In this document: positions 18,607-27,328 of the stretch, piece by piece
Layout: the number at the start of each line of letters is the position of its first letter
Numbering within the stretch: the stretch's first letter is position 1
NCBI RefSeq assembly: GCF_900101125.1
Contig: NZ_FNFL01000007.1
Coordinates: forward strand, 96,427 to 160,426
Length of the DNA: 64,000 bases
Source of the DNA: Sediminibacillus albus
GTDB taxonomy: Bacteria > Bacillota > Bacilli > Bacillales > Amphibacillaceae
Direction: 5' to 3'
Notes under the pieces: generated by a model
Databases searched by the model: none
The model's input: only the letters and a program-made list of their open reading frames with translations
What the model was told of the DNA's origin: nothing
Made by a program: the position numbers and the translations under genes

Positions 18607-19395
18607 ATGGCTTTATTACGGTGCGAATTTTTTTCTGATACGTTAAGGCTCTCTACATCTATGACTGTCATCTTACCCGAGCAAACGAATCACCAGATCG
18701 GCATGAAAAATAAAAAATCACTATCCGCTTACCCGACATTGTATCTTTTACATGGGTTCAGCGACAATGATTCGATATGGACGAGAAGGACATCATTGGA
18801 ACGCTTTGCTGCTGATTATGGCATTGCTGTTGTAATGCCTAATGCGGATCATAGTTACTATGCGGATATGAGATATGGGAAGAGATATTGGACATTCTTG
18901 ACTGAAGAATTGCCTGACGTGGCATCTTCCTTCTTCCGGTTATCAGACAAGCGTGAAGACACGTTTGTGGCAGGGTTATCGATGGGTGGTTATGGAGCGT
19001 TAAAATGGGCATTGAATTATCCCGACAAGTTCGCGGCAGCTGCCAGCTTGTCCGGAGTAACAGATATGGTTACCCATTTGCAAAATGCCCGGCAAACCCA
19101 GCAAGCTTTCAGTGCACCTTTATCATTGGTATTTGGAGAAGATGATATCAAGGGAAGCTATGAAGATTTACTCTGGCTGCTGGAGAAAAATAAAAATCGT
19201 GCCGGTCCAAAACCAATGCTATACCAAGCTTGTGGAACGGAAGACTTCTTGTATCCACAAAATCTTACGTTTATGGAAAAATGCAGGCAAACTGATTTGG
19301 AGCTGACGGCAGATTTCGGACCTGGCGACCATAATTGGAACTATTGGGATCAACAAATTAAAAAAGTATTGGAATGGCTGCCTGTCAATCGCTGA
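18607..19395 (+). CDS. Esterase of the tributyrin/S-formylglutathione-hydrolase-like family
   Basis: The 262-aa alpha/beta hydrolase has a nucleophile elbow GLSMGGYG (Ser125), an oxyanion-type LYLLHGFSDN segment near residue 47, and a C-terminal FGPGDHNWNYWD that supplies the catalytic His. Related lactococcal EstA hydrolyses short-chain esters, and other members cleave acyl groups from sugars. The exact substrate here is open. I prefer the ATG at 18607, six bases after AAGGGGG. The ATG at 18601 abuts that site. There is no N-terminal signal, so it is probably cytoplasmic. It appears to be a single gene. Confidence 0.82.
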   Translation: MALLRCEFFSDTLRLSTSMTVILPEQTNHQIGMKNKKSLSAYPTLYLLHGFSDNDSIWTRRTSLERFAADYGIAVVMPNADHSYYADMRYGKRYWTFLTEELPDVASSFFRLSDKREDTFVAGLSMGGYGALKWALNYPDKFAAAASLSGVTDMVTHLQNARQTQQAFSAPLSLVFGEDDIKGSYEDLLWLLEKNKNRAGPKPMLYQACGTEDFLYPQNLTFMEKCRQTDLELTADFGPGDHNWNYWDQQIKKVLEWLPVNR

Positions 19396-19469
19396 TATTT
19401 ATTTGAAAGCAGGACGCACCAAAATATCAGTAAAAGACTTTTTTTTCATTTGATTATAACAATCCCCTA

Positions 19470-19513
19470 TTGAAAGCAAGTCTAAAAACGAATATTATAT
19501 AATATGTTGGTTT
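19470..19513 (+). promoter_or_regulatory. Sigma-A promoter overlapped by PurBox-like dyad
   Basis: TTGAAA (19470-19475) and TATTAT (19493-19498) are spaced 17 bp. AAAAACGAATATT (from 19484) and an inverted TATGTTGGTTTTT flank the -10. Each matches about 10-11 of 13 positions of the PurR PurBox (AWWWCCGAACWWT). PurR control would suit a purine permease. Confidence 0.4.
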
Positions 19514-19543
19514 TTTCATTCGTAAATTAGACAGGTGGTTAAT

Positions 19544-20833
19544 ATGAATAAACTTTTTAAGTTAACAGAAAACAATACGAACGTTCGTACCGAAATTACA
19601 GCTGGGATTACCACGTTTCTGACAATGGTTTATATTGTGATTGTAAACCCGGTGATCCTGGCAGGTGCCGGTGTCCCATTCGGGCAAGTATTTATGGCAA
19701 CGATTATCGCTGCTGTAGTTGGGACATTGTTTATGGCCTTTTTTGCCAATTATCCGATAGCGATTGCGCCTGGCATGGGTTTAAATGCTTACTTTGCAAC
19801 GGTGGTTGCTTCAGAAGGATTATCCTATCAAGTCATATTAGGCGCTGTATTTCTAGCCGGTGTGTTATTTGTATTATTGAGCCTTACTAAGCTGAGACAA
19901 ACGTTGATTGAAGCGATTCCTTCTTCGTTAAAGTTTGGGATTACAGCGGGAATCGGCTTATTTATCGCATTTCTAGGTTTGCGCATGTCGGGAATTGTCA
20001 CTGCCGATGAGAGCAACCTGGTCACCCTCGGTGATTTGCATGCTGCAGTTCCCCTTCTTACAATTGGTGGTCTGTTTATTACTTTGGTATTGCTGGCCCT
20101 CCATGTAAAAGGTGCTTTATTTATCGGCATGCTTGCTACTGGCATCCTTGGGTTTATAACAGGACAGCTCGACTTTGAAGGGGTAATATCAGCTCCGCCT
20201 GCCCCTGTATTTTTTGATATGGATATAGGAGGGGTATTCTCTCAAGGTTTATATGCTGTTGTTTTCGTATTCCTGCTTGTTACCTTGTTTGACACAACCG
20301 GTACCATGATTGGTGTTGCAGAGCAGGCTGGTTTTATAAAAAATGGAAAGCTGCCCAGGGCCAAGTCAGCGTTATTGGCAGACGCTACTGCAACAACTGT
20401 GGGCTCAATGTTTGGGACAAGCCCGTCCTCTGCTTATGTAGAATCGGCTTCAGGTGTAGGTGCTGGCGGACGGACAGGTTTGACTTCCTTGGTTGTCGGG
20501 TTATTATTCATTGTTTCCATGTTTTTTTCACCGTTTATCCAGGCAATATCCAACCAGCCAGCAATTACAGCACCTGTGCTTATCATCGTTGGCTGTTTTA
20601 TGATGGATGGCTTGGCCAGGATTGACTGGAAGACGTTTGACGAAGCGTTTCCAGCGTTCGCTATCATTTTGACCATGCCGCTAACTTCCAGCATTGCGAC
20701 AGGAATTGCCATTGGATTTATCACTTATCCATTAATGAAGCTAGTAAGTGGTAAAGGAAAAGACGTACACTGGATTTTATATCTATTTGGCGTTATTTTT
20801 GCCCTGCAAATGGTATTCTTTCCCGTCCATTAA
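19544..20833 (+). CDS. NCS2-family purine permease (PbuG/PbuO-like)
   Basis: The 429-aa permease starts MNKLFKLTENNTNVRTEITAGITTFLTMVYIVIVNP, the classic opening of the AzgA-like NCS2 group (B. subtilis PbuG/PbuO, importers of hypoxanthine, guanine or adenine). Further landmarks are APGMGLNAYFA, FVFLLVTLFDTTGTMIGVAEQAGF and a GTSPSSAYVESASGVGAGGRTGL loop. The ATG at 19544 is preceded by AGGTGG; a GTG at 19535 lies within that site. Upstream I find no purine riboswitch but do find a PurBox-like dyad on the promoter. Repeat copy B starts seven bases after the stop. Confidence 0.9.
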   Translation: MNKLFKLTENNTNVRTEITAGITTFLTMVYIVIVNPVILAGAGVPFGQVFMATIIAAVVGTLFMAFFANYPIAIAPGMGLNAYFATVVASEGLSYQVILGAVFLAGVLFVLLSLTKLRQTLIEAIPSSLKFGITAGIGLFIAFLGLRMSGIVTADESNLVTLGDLHAAVPLLTIGGLFITLVLLALHVKGALFIGMLATGILGFITGQLDFEGVISAPPAPVFFDMDIGGVFSQGLYAVVFVFLLVTLFDTTGTMIGVAEQAGFIKNGKLPRAKSALLADATATTVGSMFGTSPSSAYVESASGVGAGGRTGLTSLVVGLLFIVSMFFSPFIQAISNQPAITAPVLIIVGCFMMDGLARIDWKTFDEAFPAFAIILTMPLTSSIATGIAIGFITYPLMKLVSGKGKDVHWILYLFGVIFALQMVFFPVH

Positions 20834-20840
20834 TTCAAAA

Positions 20841-21383
20841 AGGGTGGGCCATAACATACATCTGCGGGCAAAAACCGAACAATAACAGAATTTGAATTTT
20901 CACAAGGCTATTTTCATGCATACGATGGATGACGTAATGGTTATAATTGGCGATGTAACAGTAGATGATTCCTTAATAGTATCGGATAAGCATTCGTACT
21001 GCGCTGCGACCTTAAGTAAATCTTAAGCATTTGTGTACTGCTGAAAACAGTACGCTGACTTTCAGCGGAGGAAATCCATGGAGACTCCTGCGGGAGGAAG
21101 GGCCTCGGTGAGACCCCCCAGGGCACAAGCTCGAGGCGGCTCACCAGCCGCCCGCGGAAAGCGTAGTGTGTTTCCCCAGCGCTTGTCATGCTAGGTAGTG
21201 AGAACAGCACGAGTCTGAAGCCGTGCCTAAAGCGAAGTATGCTGCCTGCACTCGTTTAAGCATCCAACCTTGTAAAAAAATAGAGTATTAAACATTCAAA
21301 AACAAAAATCGAACGAGTTCGAATGTTAGAGATTTCGAATCATCGTTCGATTTTTGTTTTGGCCACTATTCTTTTGTCCCAGC
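20841..21383 (+). repeat. Composite intergenic repeat, copy B
   Basis: This copy is full length in forward orientation. It starts AGGGTGGGCCATAACATAC, contains the GC-rich segment (about 21002/21005-21181) in the direct orientation, and ends with the hairpin 21304-21355 and GGCCACTATTCTTTTGTCCCA. The GCAA mini-hairpin is altered to GGGC-ACAA-GCTC, which keeps pairing through a G-T wobble. It fills most of the gap between the purine permease and the next lipoprotein gene. Bases 21384-21588 show no gene. Confidence 0.82.
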
Positions 21384-21588
21384 TTACATTTAGGCACCTA
21401 ATCTTTTAAGTATGTTTTTATGAAAATAAATTTCAAGGCATCACCTGCCGTTCCCTGGGAGCATTTAAAGGATGGATTTTAATCGACAAAAGTTAAGATA
21501 AATGGACATAATCCGCAAAAAAGCATTTAGAAGCTGGCTGTAAAATGGTAAAATAGTGGAAAAAGAGGGGAGGGTGATTAGCTGTTCA

Positions 21589-22101
21589 ATGAAAACAATT
21601 GGTAAAATTATAATGGCATTGCTGGTAGCTTCTTTGCTAGCCACAGCTTGTCAGCAATCATCCTCCATCCCTGAAGGCTTTTATGAATATGACAGGGGGA
21701 ATATAGAAAGTGCAGTCAAGGAACTATCCTTTGAACCAGCCCTGCCTGATTTTGTACCAATGCAGGTTGATTTCATGATATCTGACCATTATACAGTTAA
21801 GGATACAAACAAAGAAGCACTCGATGTCAGTTTTTACACTAAGGGGAATGATTTACTTTCGATTGAATTTGTCGAAGGTCCGTTGGAAAACCCTTTAGTC
21901 GATACGGAGACAGTAAAAATATCTGAACAAATAGAAGGGGAATACGTAGATAATTCGTTTGCCAAAGTGCTTTTTTGGCAGCAAGACAAAGTCTGCTATA
22001 AACTATCTTACCGGGAAAACGTTCTTGGAAATGAAACACACACGGACAGGAAGGTGACCAAACGGGACTTGCTGCAGGTGGTCCGATCATTCCATTCGTA
22101 A
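21589..22101 (+). CDS. Small lipoprotein of unknown function
   Basis: The 170-aa product has a lipoprotein signal (MKTIGKIIMALLVASLLATAC, lipobox ATAC with Cys21). The mature domain is mixed polar and contains a cystatin/DUF4367-like pattern (LPDFVPMQVDFMISDHYTVKDTNKEALDVSFY), but I do not recognise a named family. The ATG at 21589 gives a clean signal peptide; GGGGAGGGTGA lies about 10-20 bases upstream. GTG codons at 21556 and 21574 would add a charged N-terminus incompatible with the signal. It is expected on the outer face of the membrane. Confidence 0.7.
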   Translation: MKTIGKIIMALLVASLLATACQQSSSIPEGFYEYDRGNIESAVKELSFEPALPDFVPMQVDFMISDHYTVKDTNKEALDVSFYTKGNDLLSIEFVEGPLENPLVDTETVKISEQIEGEYVDNSFAKVLFWQQDKVCYKLSYRENVLGNETHTDRKVTKRDLLQVVRSFHS

Positions 22102-22102
22102 A

Positions 22103-22138
22103 AAAGGCGGAACCTACAACTGGTTCTTCTTTTTTTAT
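22103..22138 (+). terminator. Probable terminator after the lipoprotein
   Basis: GAACC-TACAACT-GGTTC followed by TTCTTTTTTT at 22112-22136 forms a short stem with a long T tract. Confidence 0.5.
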
Positions 22139-22302
22139 GCTTTTTTTGTATAGCTTATCAGGAGAAATGGGTGGAAGTTTACTGCTTTTCCATTGTAATT
22201 AGGCAAAGTAATTGTTTGGCTGGTTATTGCTGTTCTATTTGGGGAACAAATAAAATAATCATTACTGGGACAAAGGAAGCAGTAATTTGTCGAAAATAAT
22301 GC

Positions 22303-22331
22303 TTGCAAGACGTCTGACAACCTAGTATAAT
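22303..22331 (+). promoter_or_regulatory. Sigma-A promoter with overlapping AGACGTCT dyad
   Basis: TTGCAA (22303-22308) and TATAAT (22326-22331) are spaced 17 bp. The -35 and spacer are covered by the 18-base dyad TTGCAAGACGTCTGACAA (22303-22320), symmetric about AGACGTCT. It looks like an operator for a GntR- or DeoR-type nucleoside regulator. About 150 bases of leader follow before the gene. Confidence 0.6.
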
Positions 22332-22417
22332 CCAGTATGGAAATAGAAACTGAAAGCATTTACATTTTTGATAATATAGGGTGGATGCGGAACTTCAGTT
22401 ATAAGGATAGCAAGCTA

Positions 22418-22455
22418 AGATCTTCACTGCAGAAGAGGCTTGGCTTTCTGTCCTA
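22418..22455 (+). other. Leader hairpin before the nucleoside transporter
   Basis: GGATAGCAAGC (22407-22417 region) can pair with GCTTGGCTTTCTGTCC (22438-22455) around a GATCTTCACTGCAG loop. No riboswitch class is recognised, and no T run follows. It could be a stability or translation element. Confidence 0.25.
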
Positions 22456-22479
22456 AAGAATAAAAGGGAGGCTTATGCC

Positions 22480-23670
22480 GTGGATATTCTTCTTGGTTTA
22501 CTGGCGATTGTTGTTGTCCTCGGGATCGCATTTTTATTGTCGAATAATCGCAGCAATATCAATTATAAAGGTATCGCCATTATGCTGGTCGCGCAGGCAA
22601 TCACTACATGGTTCATGTTTAAAACTTCGATCGGTGGATGGGTAATTACCCGTATTTCTGACGGATTTAATAAATTAATTGAATTCGGAATGGAAGGAAT
22701 TAACTTTGTTGTAGGTGGGTTGATGGTAGAAGACGGGGGCAGCGTATTCTTCTTCAATGTGCTGCTGCTGATTGTATTCTTCTCGACCATTCTGTCGGTA
22801 CTTACCCATTTGAAAATCCTGCCGACTATCATTAAGTATTTTGGCGGATTCCTATCTTATATTACTGGATTGCCGAAGGTAGAGTCTTTTAATGCTGTCA
22901 ACAGTATCTTCTTTGGCCAATCCGAAGCTTTATTAGCAATAAAATCTCAATTCCATCATTTGAATAATAACCGGCTGTATATTGTTAGTGCATCAGCTAT
23001 GGGATCCGTTTCTGCATCGATTGTCGGTGCTTATATTCAAATGCTGCCGCCTCAATATGTACTTGTGGCACTGCCGTTAAATATGTTCAGTTCTCTAATC
23101 GTAGCGTCGATGATTGCTCCTGTTAAAGTCGACAAGAAAGAGGACAAGGTTGACATTAAGGACGTTTCCGATTCGAAAAGTATATTTGAAGCAATGGGAA
23201 ACGGCGCTTTAGACGGCGGAAGAATTGCTTTGATTGTTGCCGCTATGTTGATTGCATTTATCGCTTCGCTTGAGTTTGTTAACTGGATGATCCAGGCTGT
23301 GTTTGCTGGTGTGACCATTCAGCAGATTCTAGGTTATATCCTGGCCCCTATAGGCTTCCTGATGGGAATAGCACCAGGAGAGTTAGTCCAGGCTGGCGGA
23401 ATCATGGGAACCAAGATTGTAACCAATGAATTCGTGGCTATGCTTGAACTTCAACCGCTGGTAGACAGCTTGTCAGAAAAAACTGTCGGAATTGTTGCCG
23501 TCTTTTTGACCAGTTTTGCCAATTTCTCTTCTATTGGTATCATTGCAGGTACGGTACAAGCGATCGATTCCAAAAAAGCAGTAGCCGTATCCAAGTTCGG
23601 TATGAAGCTATTGCTTGGTGCCACACTAGGCTCCATCTTGTCAGCAACAATGGCAGGGCTGTTTTTATAA
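22480..23670 (+). CDS. CNT-family concentrative nucleoside transporter (NupC-like)
   Basis: The 396-aa protein has about ten membrane segments and NupC/CNT signatures: VFFFNVLLLIVFFSTILSVLTHLKILP, FNAVNSIFFGQSEALLAIKSQFHHL, SASIVGAYIQMLPPQYV and the late SFANFSSIGIIAGTVQAI. These carriers import nucleosides with H+ or Na+. B. subtilis has three paralogues (nupC, nupG, yutK), so I give no symbol. The GTG start follows GGGAGGCTTATGCC. A promoter and dyad operator lie about 150 bases upstream. It appears monocistronic with a strong terminator. Confidence 0.9.
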   Translation: MDILLGLLAIVVVLGIAFLLSNNRSNINYKGIAIMLVAQAITTWFMFKTSIGGWVITRISDGFNKLIEFGMEGINFVVGGLMVEDGGSVFFFNVLLLIVFFSTILSVLTHLKILPTIIKYFGGFLSYITGLPKVESFNAVNSIFFGQSEALLAIKSQFHHLNNNRLYIVSASAMGSVSASIVGAYIQMLPPQYVLVALPLNMFSSLIVASMIAPVKVDKKEDKVDIKDVSDSKSIFEAMGNGALDGGRIALIVAAMLIAFIASLEFVNWMIQAVFAGVTIQQILGYILAPIGFLMGIAPGELVQAGGIMGTKIVTNEFVAMLELQPLVDSLSEKTVGIVAVFLTSFANFSSIGIIAGTVQAIDSKKAVAVSKFGMKLLLGATLGSILSATMAGLFL

Positions 23671-23683
23671 GATATGCAAGTTG

Positions 23684-23713
23684 AAAAGGGCGCCTATATG
23701 GCGCCCTTTTTTC
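23684..23713 (+). terminator. Terminator after the nucleoside transporter
   Basis: AAAAGGGCGCC (23684-23694) pairs with GGCGCCCTTTT (23700-23710), loop TATAT, followed by T residues. Confidence 0.92.
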
Positions 23714-23800
23714 GTAAACAAAAAAATTATGTGTGTGGCGTGTTTATATTAAAATGAAGGTGGAATGAAAGTAATATACTGTTAAGAAAGGACGTTGTCG

Positions 23801-25228
23801 ATGCTTGAAGAATTTAAGCTATTTATCAATGGCCAATGGACGCAAACAGGGGAGACTCTGGATGTCATAGACAAATACACACAGAAACCTTTTGCAAAGG
23901 TGTATAAAGCAGGGGAAAAGGATGTAGACCGAGCGATTTCCAGTGCAGAAACAGCTTATAAGAAACATCAGCTCACCCCTTACAAAAGGTATCAACTACT
24001 GAAGAAGGTAAGCGAACTGCTGATCCAAAACAAAGAGGATTTGGCACAAACTATCACTAAAGAGGCTGGCAAACCGTTAAAACAAGCCCGTACCGAAATA
24101 GAACGCGGTGCCCAAACCTTTGAAGTTGCAGCGGAGGAGGCAAAGCGGATTAGCGGTGAAGGCATTCCCGTCGAAGCCGCACCTGGATCGGAAAACCGGA
24201 TGGCATTTACGATTAAGGTACCCGTAGGTGTAGTAGGAGCAATCAGCCCTTTCAACTTTCCGCTGAACCTTGTTGCACACAAAGTGGCTCCGGCAATTGC
24301 CGCTGGGAATGCAGTTGTGTTAAAGCCGGCCAGCGCCACTCCGCTAACTGCCATTAAGCTGGCTAAGCTATTTCAAGAGGCCGGCCTGCCGGATGGGTTG
24401 TTTAATGTTGTGGTAGGGTCTGGTTCCACTGTAGGTAATCAAATGATGGAAGACAGCCGCATTCAGTTGTACACTTTCACTGGCAGTGCCAAAATAGGTT
24501 TGAAACTAAAGCAGACAACAGGGTTGAAAAAGCTGATTCTTGAACTTGGCAATAACTCACCCGTAATCGTCGATAAAGAGGCTGATGTCGAGCAGGCAGC
24601 AAACAATATTGCCCAGAAAGGCTTTGCTTTTGCAGGACAGGTATGCATATCGGTTCAAAGAGTTTATGTACATGAAGCGGTCAAAGACGAGTTTCAGAAA
24701 CAGCTGTTGCAAGCCATTAAAGAATTGAAAGTCGGCGATCCGAATGACCCAGAAACGGACGTAGGGCCAATGATAGATGAACAGGAAGCAAGGAGAGCAG
24801 AAGATTGGGTCAAAGAAGCTGTAGATAATGGAGCCGAGCTGCTGCTGGGTGGAAACCGCCAAGGCCCGGTCTTTCAACCGACAGTTGTCACCAATGTAAA
24901 AAATGATATGAGGGTTGTTTGTGAAGAAATCTTTGCGCCGGTTATCAGCTTACTTGATTATCAGGACCTGGATGAGTGTATCGATCAAGTCAACCAATCT
25001 CCATACGGACTGCAAGGAGGGATTTTCACAAAGAACTTAGACACGGCTTTTTATGCTGCCAGAAAAGTGCAGGTTGGCGGATTCATGATCAATGATTCTT
25101 CCCAGTATCGTGTCGATTTGATGCCATATGGCGGAGTCAAAGACAGCGGATCAGGCAAGGAAGGGCCAAAGTATTCAATTGCTGAAATGACAGAGGAGCG
25201 CCTGGTTGTATTAAATTTAAAGGATTAA
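23801..25228 (+). CDS. NAD(P)-dependent aldehyde dehydrogenase
   Basis: The 475-aa enzyme belongs to the aldehyde dehydrogenase superfamily. It has the catalytic Glu248 in LELGNNSP, nucleophile Cys282 in GFAFAGQVCISVQR, the SPFNFPLNLVAHKVAPAIAAGNAVVLKPA nucleotide-binding region and the C-terminal PYGGVKDSGSGKEGP. It oxidises an aldehyde to the acid; GQVC rather than GQRC resembles the lactaldehyde/glyceraldehyde-3-phosphate-type group, but the substrate is unproven. The ATG at 23801 sits eight bases after AAAGGA, whereas a TTG at 23795 is closer than ideal. No partner genes adjoin it. It is followed by repeat copy C. Confidence 0.9.
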   Translation: MLEEFKLFINGQWTQTGETLDVIDKYTQKPFAKVYKAGEKDVDRAISSAETAYKKHQLTPYKRYQLLKKVSELLIQNKEDLAQTITKEAGKPLKQARTEIERGAQTFEVAAEEAKRISGEGIPVEAAPGSENRMAFTIKVPVGVVGAISPFNFPLNLVAHKVAPAIAAGNAVVLKPASATPLTAIKLAKLFQEAGLPDGLFNVVVGSGSTVGNQMMEDSRIQLYTFTGSAKIGLKLKQTTGLKKLILELGNNSPVIVDKEADVEQAANNIAQKGFAFAGQVCISVQRVYVHEAVKDEFQKQLLQAIKELKVGDPNDPETDVGPMIDEQEARRAEDWVKEAVDNGAELLLGGNRQGPVFQPTVVTNVKNDMRVVCEEIFAPVISLLDYQDLDECIDQVNQSPYGLQGGIFTKNLDTAFYAARKVQVGGFMINDSSQYRVDLMPYGGVKDSGSGKEGPKYSIAEMTEERLVVLNLKD

Positions 25229-25319
25229 TCTGGCGGTTTGGCCGTTTACTGCCTAGCCTGTGAAAAGGAATGAACCAATTACTGATACAATATAGTTATG
25301 AAGAGACGGGAAGATCAAC

Positions 25320-25830
25320 GGTGGATATAAATGGCGATGTAACTGCAGGTGATTTCTTTAAATTACCGGATAAGCACTAGTACTGCGCAATCTTGAGTAA
25401 ATCAGAAGCGTTTAGGGTCTGCTGAAAACAGAACGCAGACTTTCAGTGGAGGAAATCCACGGAGACTACTACGGGAGGGAAGGCCTCGGTGAGACCCCAC
25501 AGAGCGCAAGCTCGAGGAGGCTCACCAGCCGCCCGCGGAAAGCGTAGTGTATTTCCGCAGCGGTCGTCCCGCAAGGTAGTAAGAACAGCCGTATCAGCGC
25601 AGGCAGAATACGTTGACTCCAGTGAAAACAGGACGAGGCTGAGACCGTGCCCACGGGAAAGCGGAGTATGCTGTCGGCGCAAGTTTAAGCACCCAACTTT
25701 GTTAAAAAGGAAAAAGGTTGTCACTGTGTTCGCAGGTTATCTTAAACATGAGAAAAAATCGAACGAGTTCGAATCCTAAGGATTTGGCACCATCGTTCGA
25801 TTTTCACTTTGGCCACCATACTCCCAACTT
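25320..25830 (+). repeat. Composite intergenic repeat, copy C (left end truncated)
   Basis: Homology starts at GTGGATATAAATGGCGATGTAAC, so the GGTTGGG left terminus is missing. The GC-rich segment 25386-25562 is in the direct orientation. Here the CTCC-TGCG-GGAG mini-hairpin has become CTAC-TACG-GGAG, weakening the stem. The end hairpin is 25755-25804 with a degenerate right arm (GGCACCATCGTTCG). It lies between the aldehyde dehydrogenase and the converging MATE gene and may help terminate both. Confidence 0.8.
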
Positions 25831-25836
25831 CTTCTG

Positions 25837-27201
25837 TTAGTAATCCGGCTGTTTGTTTTGGGTAAGTGTCCGTTGCAGATAAAGAAGCCTGCCGAATAAA
25901 GTGATTGCACCCGCACTTAATCCGATAATGATTCCCATCCAGTAGCCAAACGGGCCGAAGCTTGTGTAGTGGGCAAGCAGCCAGCCGCTGGGCAGGCCAA
26001 TTAGCCAGTAGGAAACCAAAGCCATAATTAATGTGATGTTGACATCTTTATAGCCGCGCAGAGCACCTTGCAGGGGAGCGCCGACAGCATCAGCAAATTG
26101 GAAGAATATCGCATAAAAAATAAATTGCTTAGTCAGCTCAATAACAGCTGGATTGTCATTGTATAACCTCGCCACAGTATCATCGAGCGTATATAAAATA
26201 AGCCCCGCCAGAAAAGAAACGGCAATACCGCAGCTAATGCCGATATACGAATACACTTTGGCATCCTTGGTCCGGCCGCCGCCAACTTCATAGCCGACGG
26301 CAATCGTCAATGCCATTGCAATACTTAATGGAATCATGTATAAATAGGAAGCAAAATTGATAGCTGCTTGATGCGCAGCGATTGTTTCTGTATTATAAAC
26401 GCTCATTAACAGTGTGACTGCAGCAAAAATGCTTGTTTCAAAAAAGATTGCAAACCCAATTGGAACTCCGATGCGCAATTGTTCGATCCAGGCAGCCAGT
26501 GAAGGCTTTTTCCAACTGGTGAATACGCCAAATGTGCGGAAAGGGCTATATTTGTGCACAATCCAAAGGGAAATGGCACAAGAAATCCAGTAGGTCAATG
26601 ATGAAGCAATCCCTGCCCCAATGCCGCCTAATGCAGGTATGCCGAACTTTCCAAATATAAATAGATAGTTAAACAGAATGTTCAATGGCAGTGAGATCAA
26701 AATGATCACCATGGAAGTCCGGGTTTGTCCCAGTGCATCAATGAAACAACGGAGCAGATTAAATAGGAACAAAGGGATGATGCCTGATCCTAATGCTGCT
26801 AAATAATATTTGGCTACCCGGCGAACCTCGGGGTCCAAGTCCATTTGGTTTAATATAGGGTCGACAGCAAAAAGGCCGATAATAGTGACGATTATCGCTA
26901 AAACAATCGATAAGTATATGCCCTGGCGAACGATTTCCGGAACTTCTTTATTTTTGTTAGCACCTATTAATTGAGAGACAATAGGTGATAATGCAAGCAA
27001 TATACCATTAATCCCAGTAAAAATAGGCACCCAGAGATTGGAACCGATGGCAACGCCAGCCAAGTCCTCTGTTCCGAACCGGCCGGACATGACCGTATCA
27101 AAAAAATTCATGGCATATAAGCTTAACTGAGTTACTAAAATGGGAATGAGCATCAGCAGGAATAGTTTTATTTTCTGTTGCAAGGTTTGTGTGCGATACA
27201 T
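25837..27201 (-). CDS. MATE-family multidrug/Na+ efflux transporter
   Basis: The 454-aa protein has about 12 membrane segments in two MatE repeats. It starts with KIKLFLLMLIPILVTQLSLYAMNFFDTVMSGRFGTEDLAGVAIGSN, a typical NorM-like opening, and has FLFNLLRCFIDALGQTRTSMVI and FQFADAVGAPLQGALRGYKDV in the two halves. Members export cationic drugs in exchange for Na+ or H+. The ATG at 27201 is preceded on its strand by AAAAAGGAAGAGTTGT. It converges with the aldehyde dehydrogenase gene, with repeat copy C between, and diverges from the MurG-like gene. Confidence 0.9.
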   Translation of the reverse strand: MYRTQTLQQKIKLFLLMLIPILVTQLSLYAMNFFDTVMSGRFGTEDLAGVAIGSNLWVPIFTGINGILLALSPIVSQLIGANKNKEVPEIVRQGIYLSIVLAIIVTIIGLFAVDPILNQMDLDPEVRRVAKYYLAALGSGIIPLFLFNLLRCFIDALGQTRTSMVIILISLPLNILFNYLFIFGKFGIPALGGIGAGIASSLTYWISCAISLWIVHKYSPFRTFGVFTSWKKPSLAAWIEQLRIGVPIGFAIFFETSIFAAVTLLMSVYNTETIAAHQAAINFASYLYMIPLSIAMALTIAVGYEVGGGRTKDAKVYSYIGISCGIAVSFLAGLILYTLDDTVARLYNDNPAVIELTKQFIFYAIFFQFADAVGAPLQGALRGYKDVNITLIMALVSYWLIGLPSGWLLAHYTSFGPFGYWMGIIIGLSAGAITLFGRLLYLQRTLTQNKQPDY

Positions 27202-27328
27202 ACAACTCTTCCTTTTTAGGTGGATTTCTATTAGGATAGAGAGGATTATAGCACATTACCATTAATTTATATAGATGAGATCATTAGCATATAAACCGAA
27301 ATTTTTAAAAAGAGAGAGGAAGCATTTT

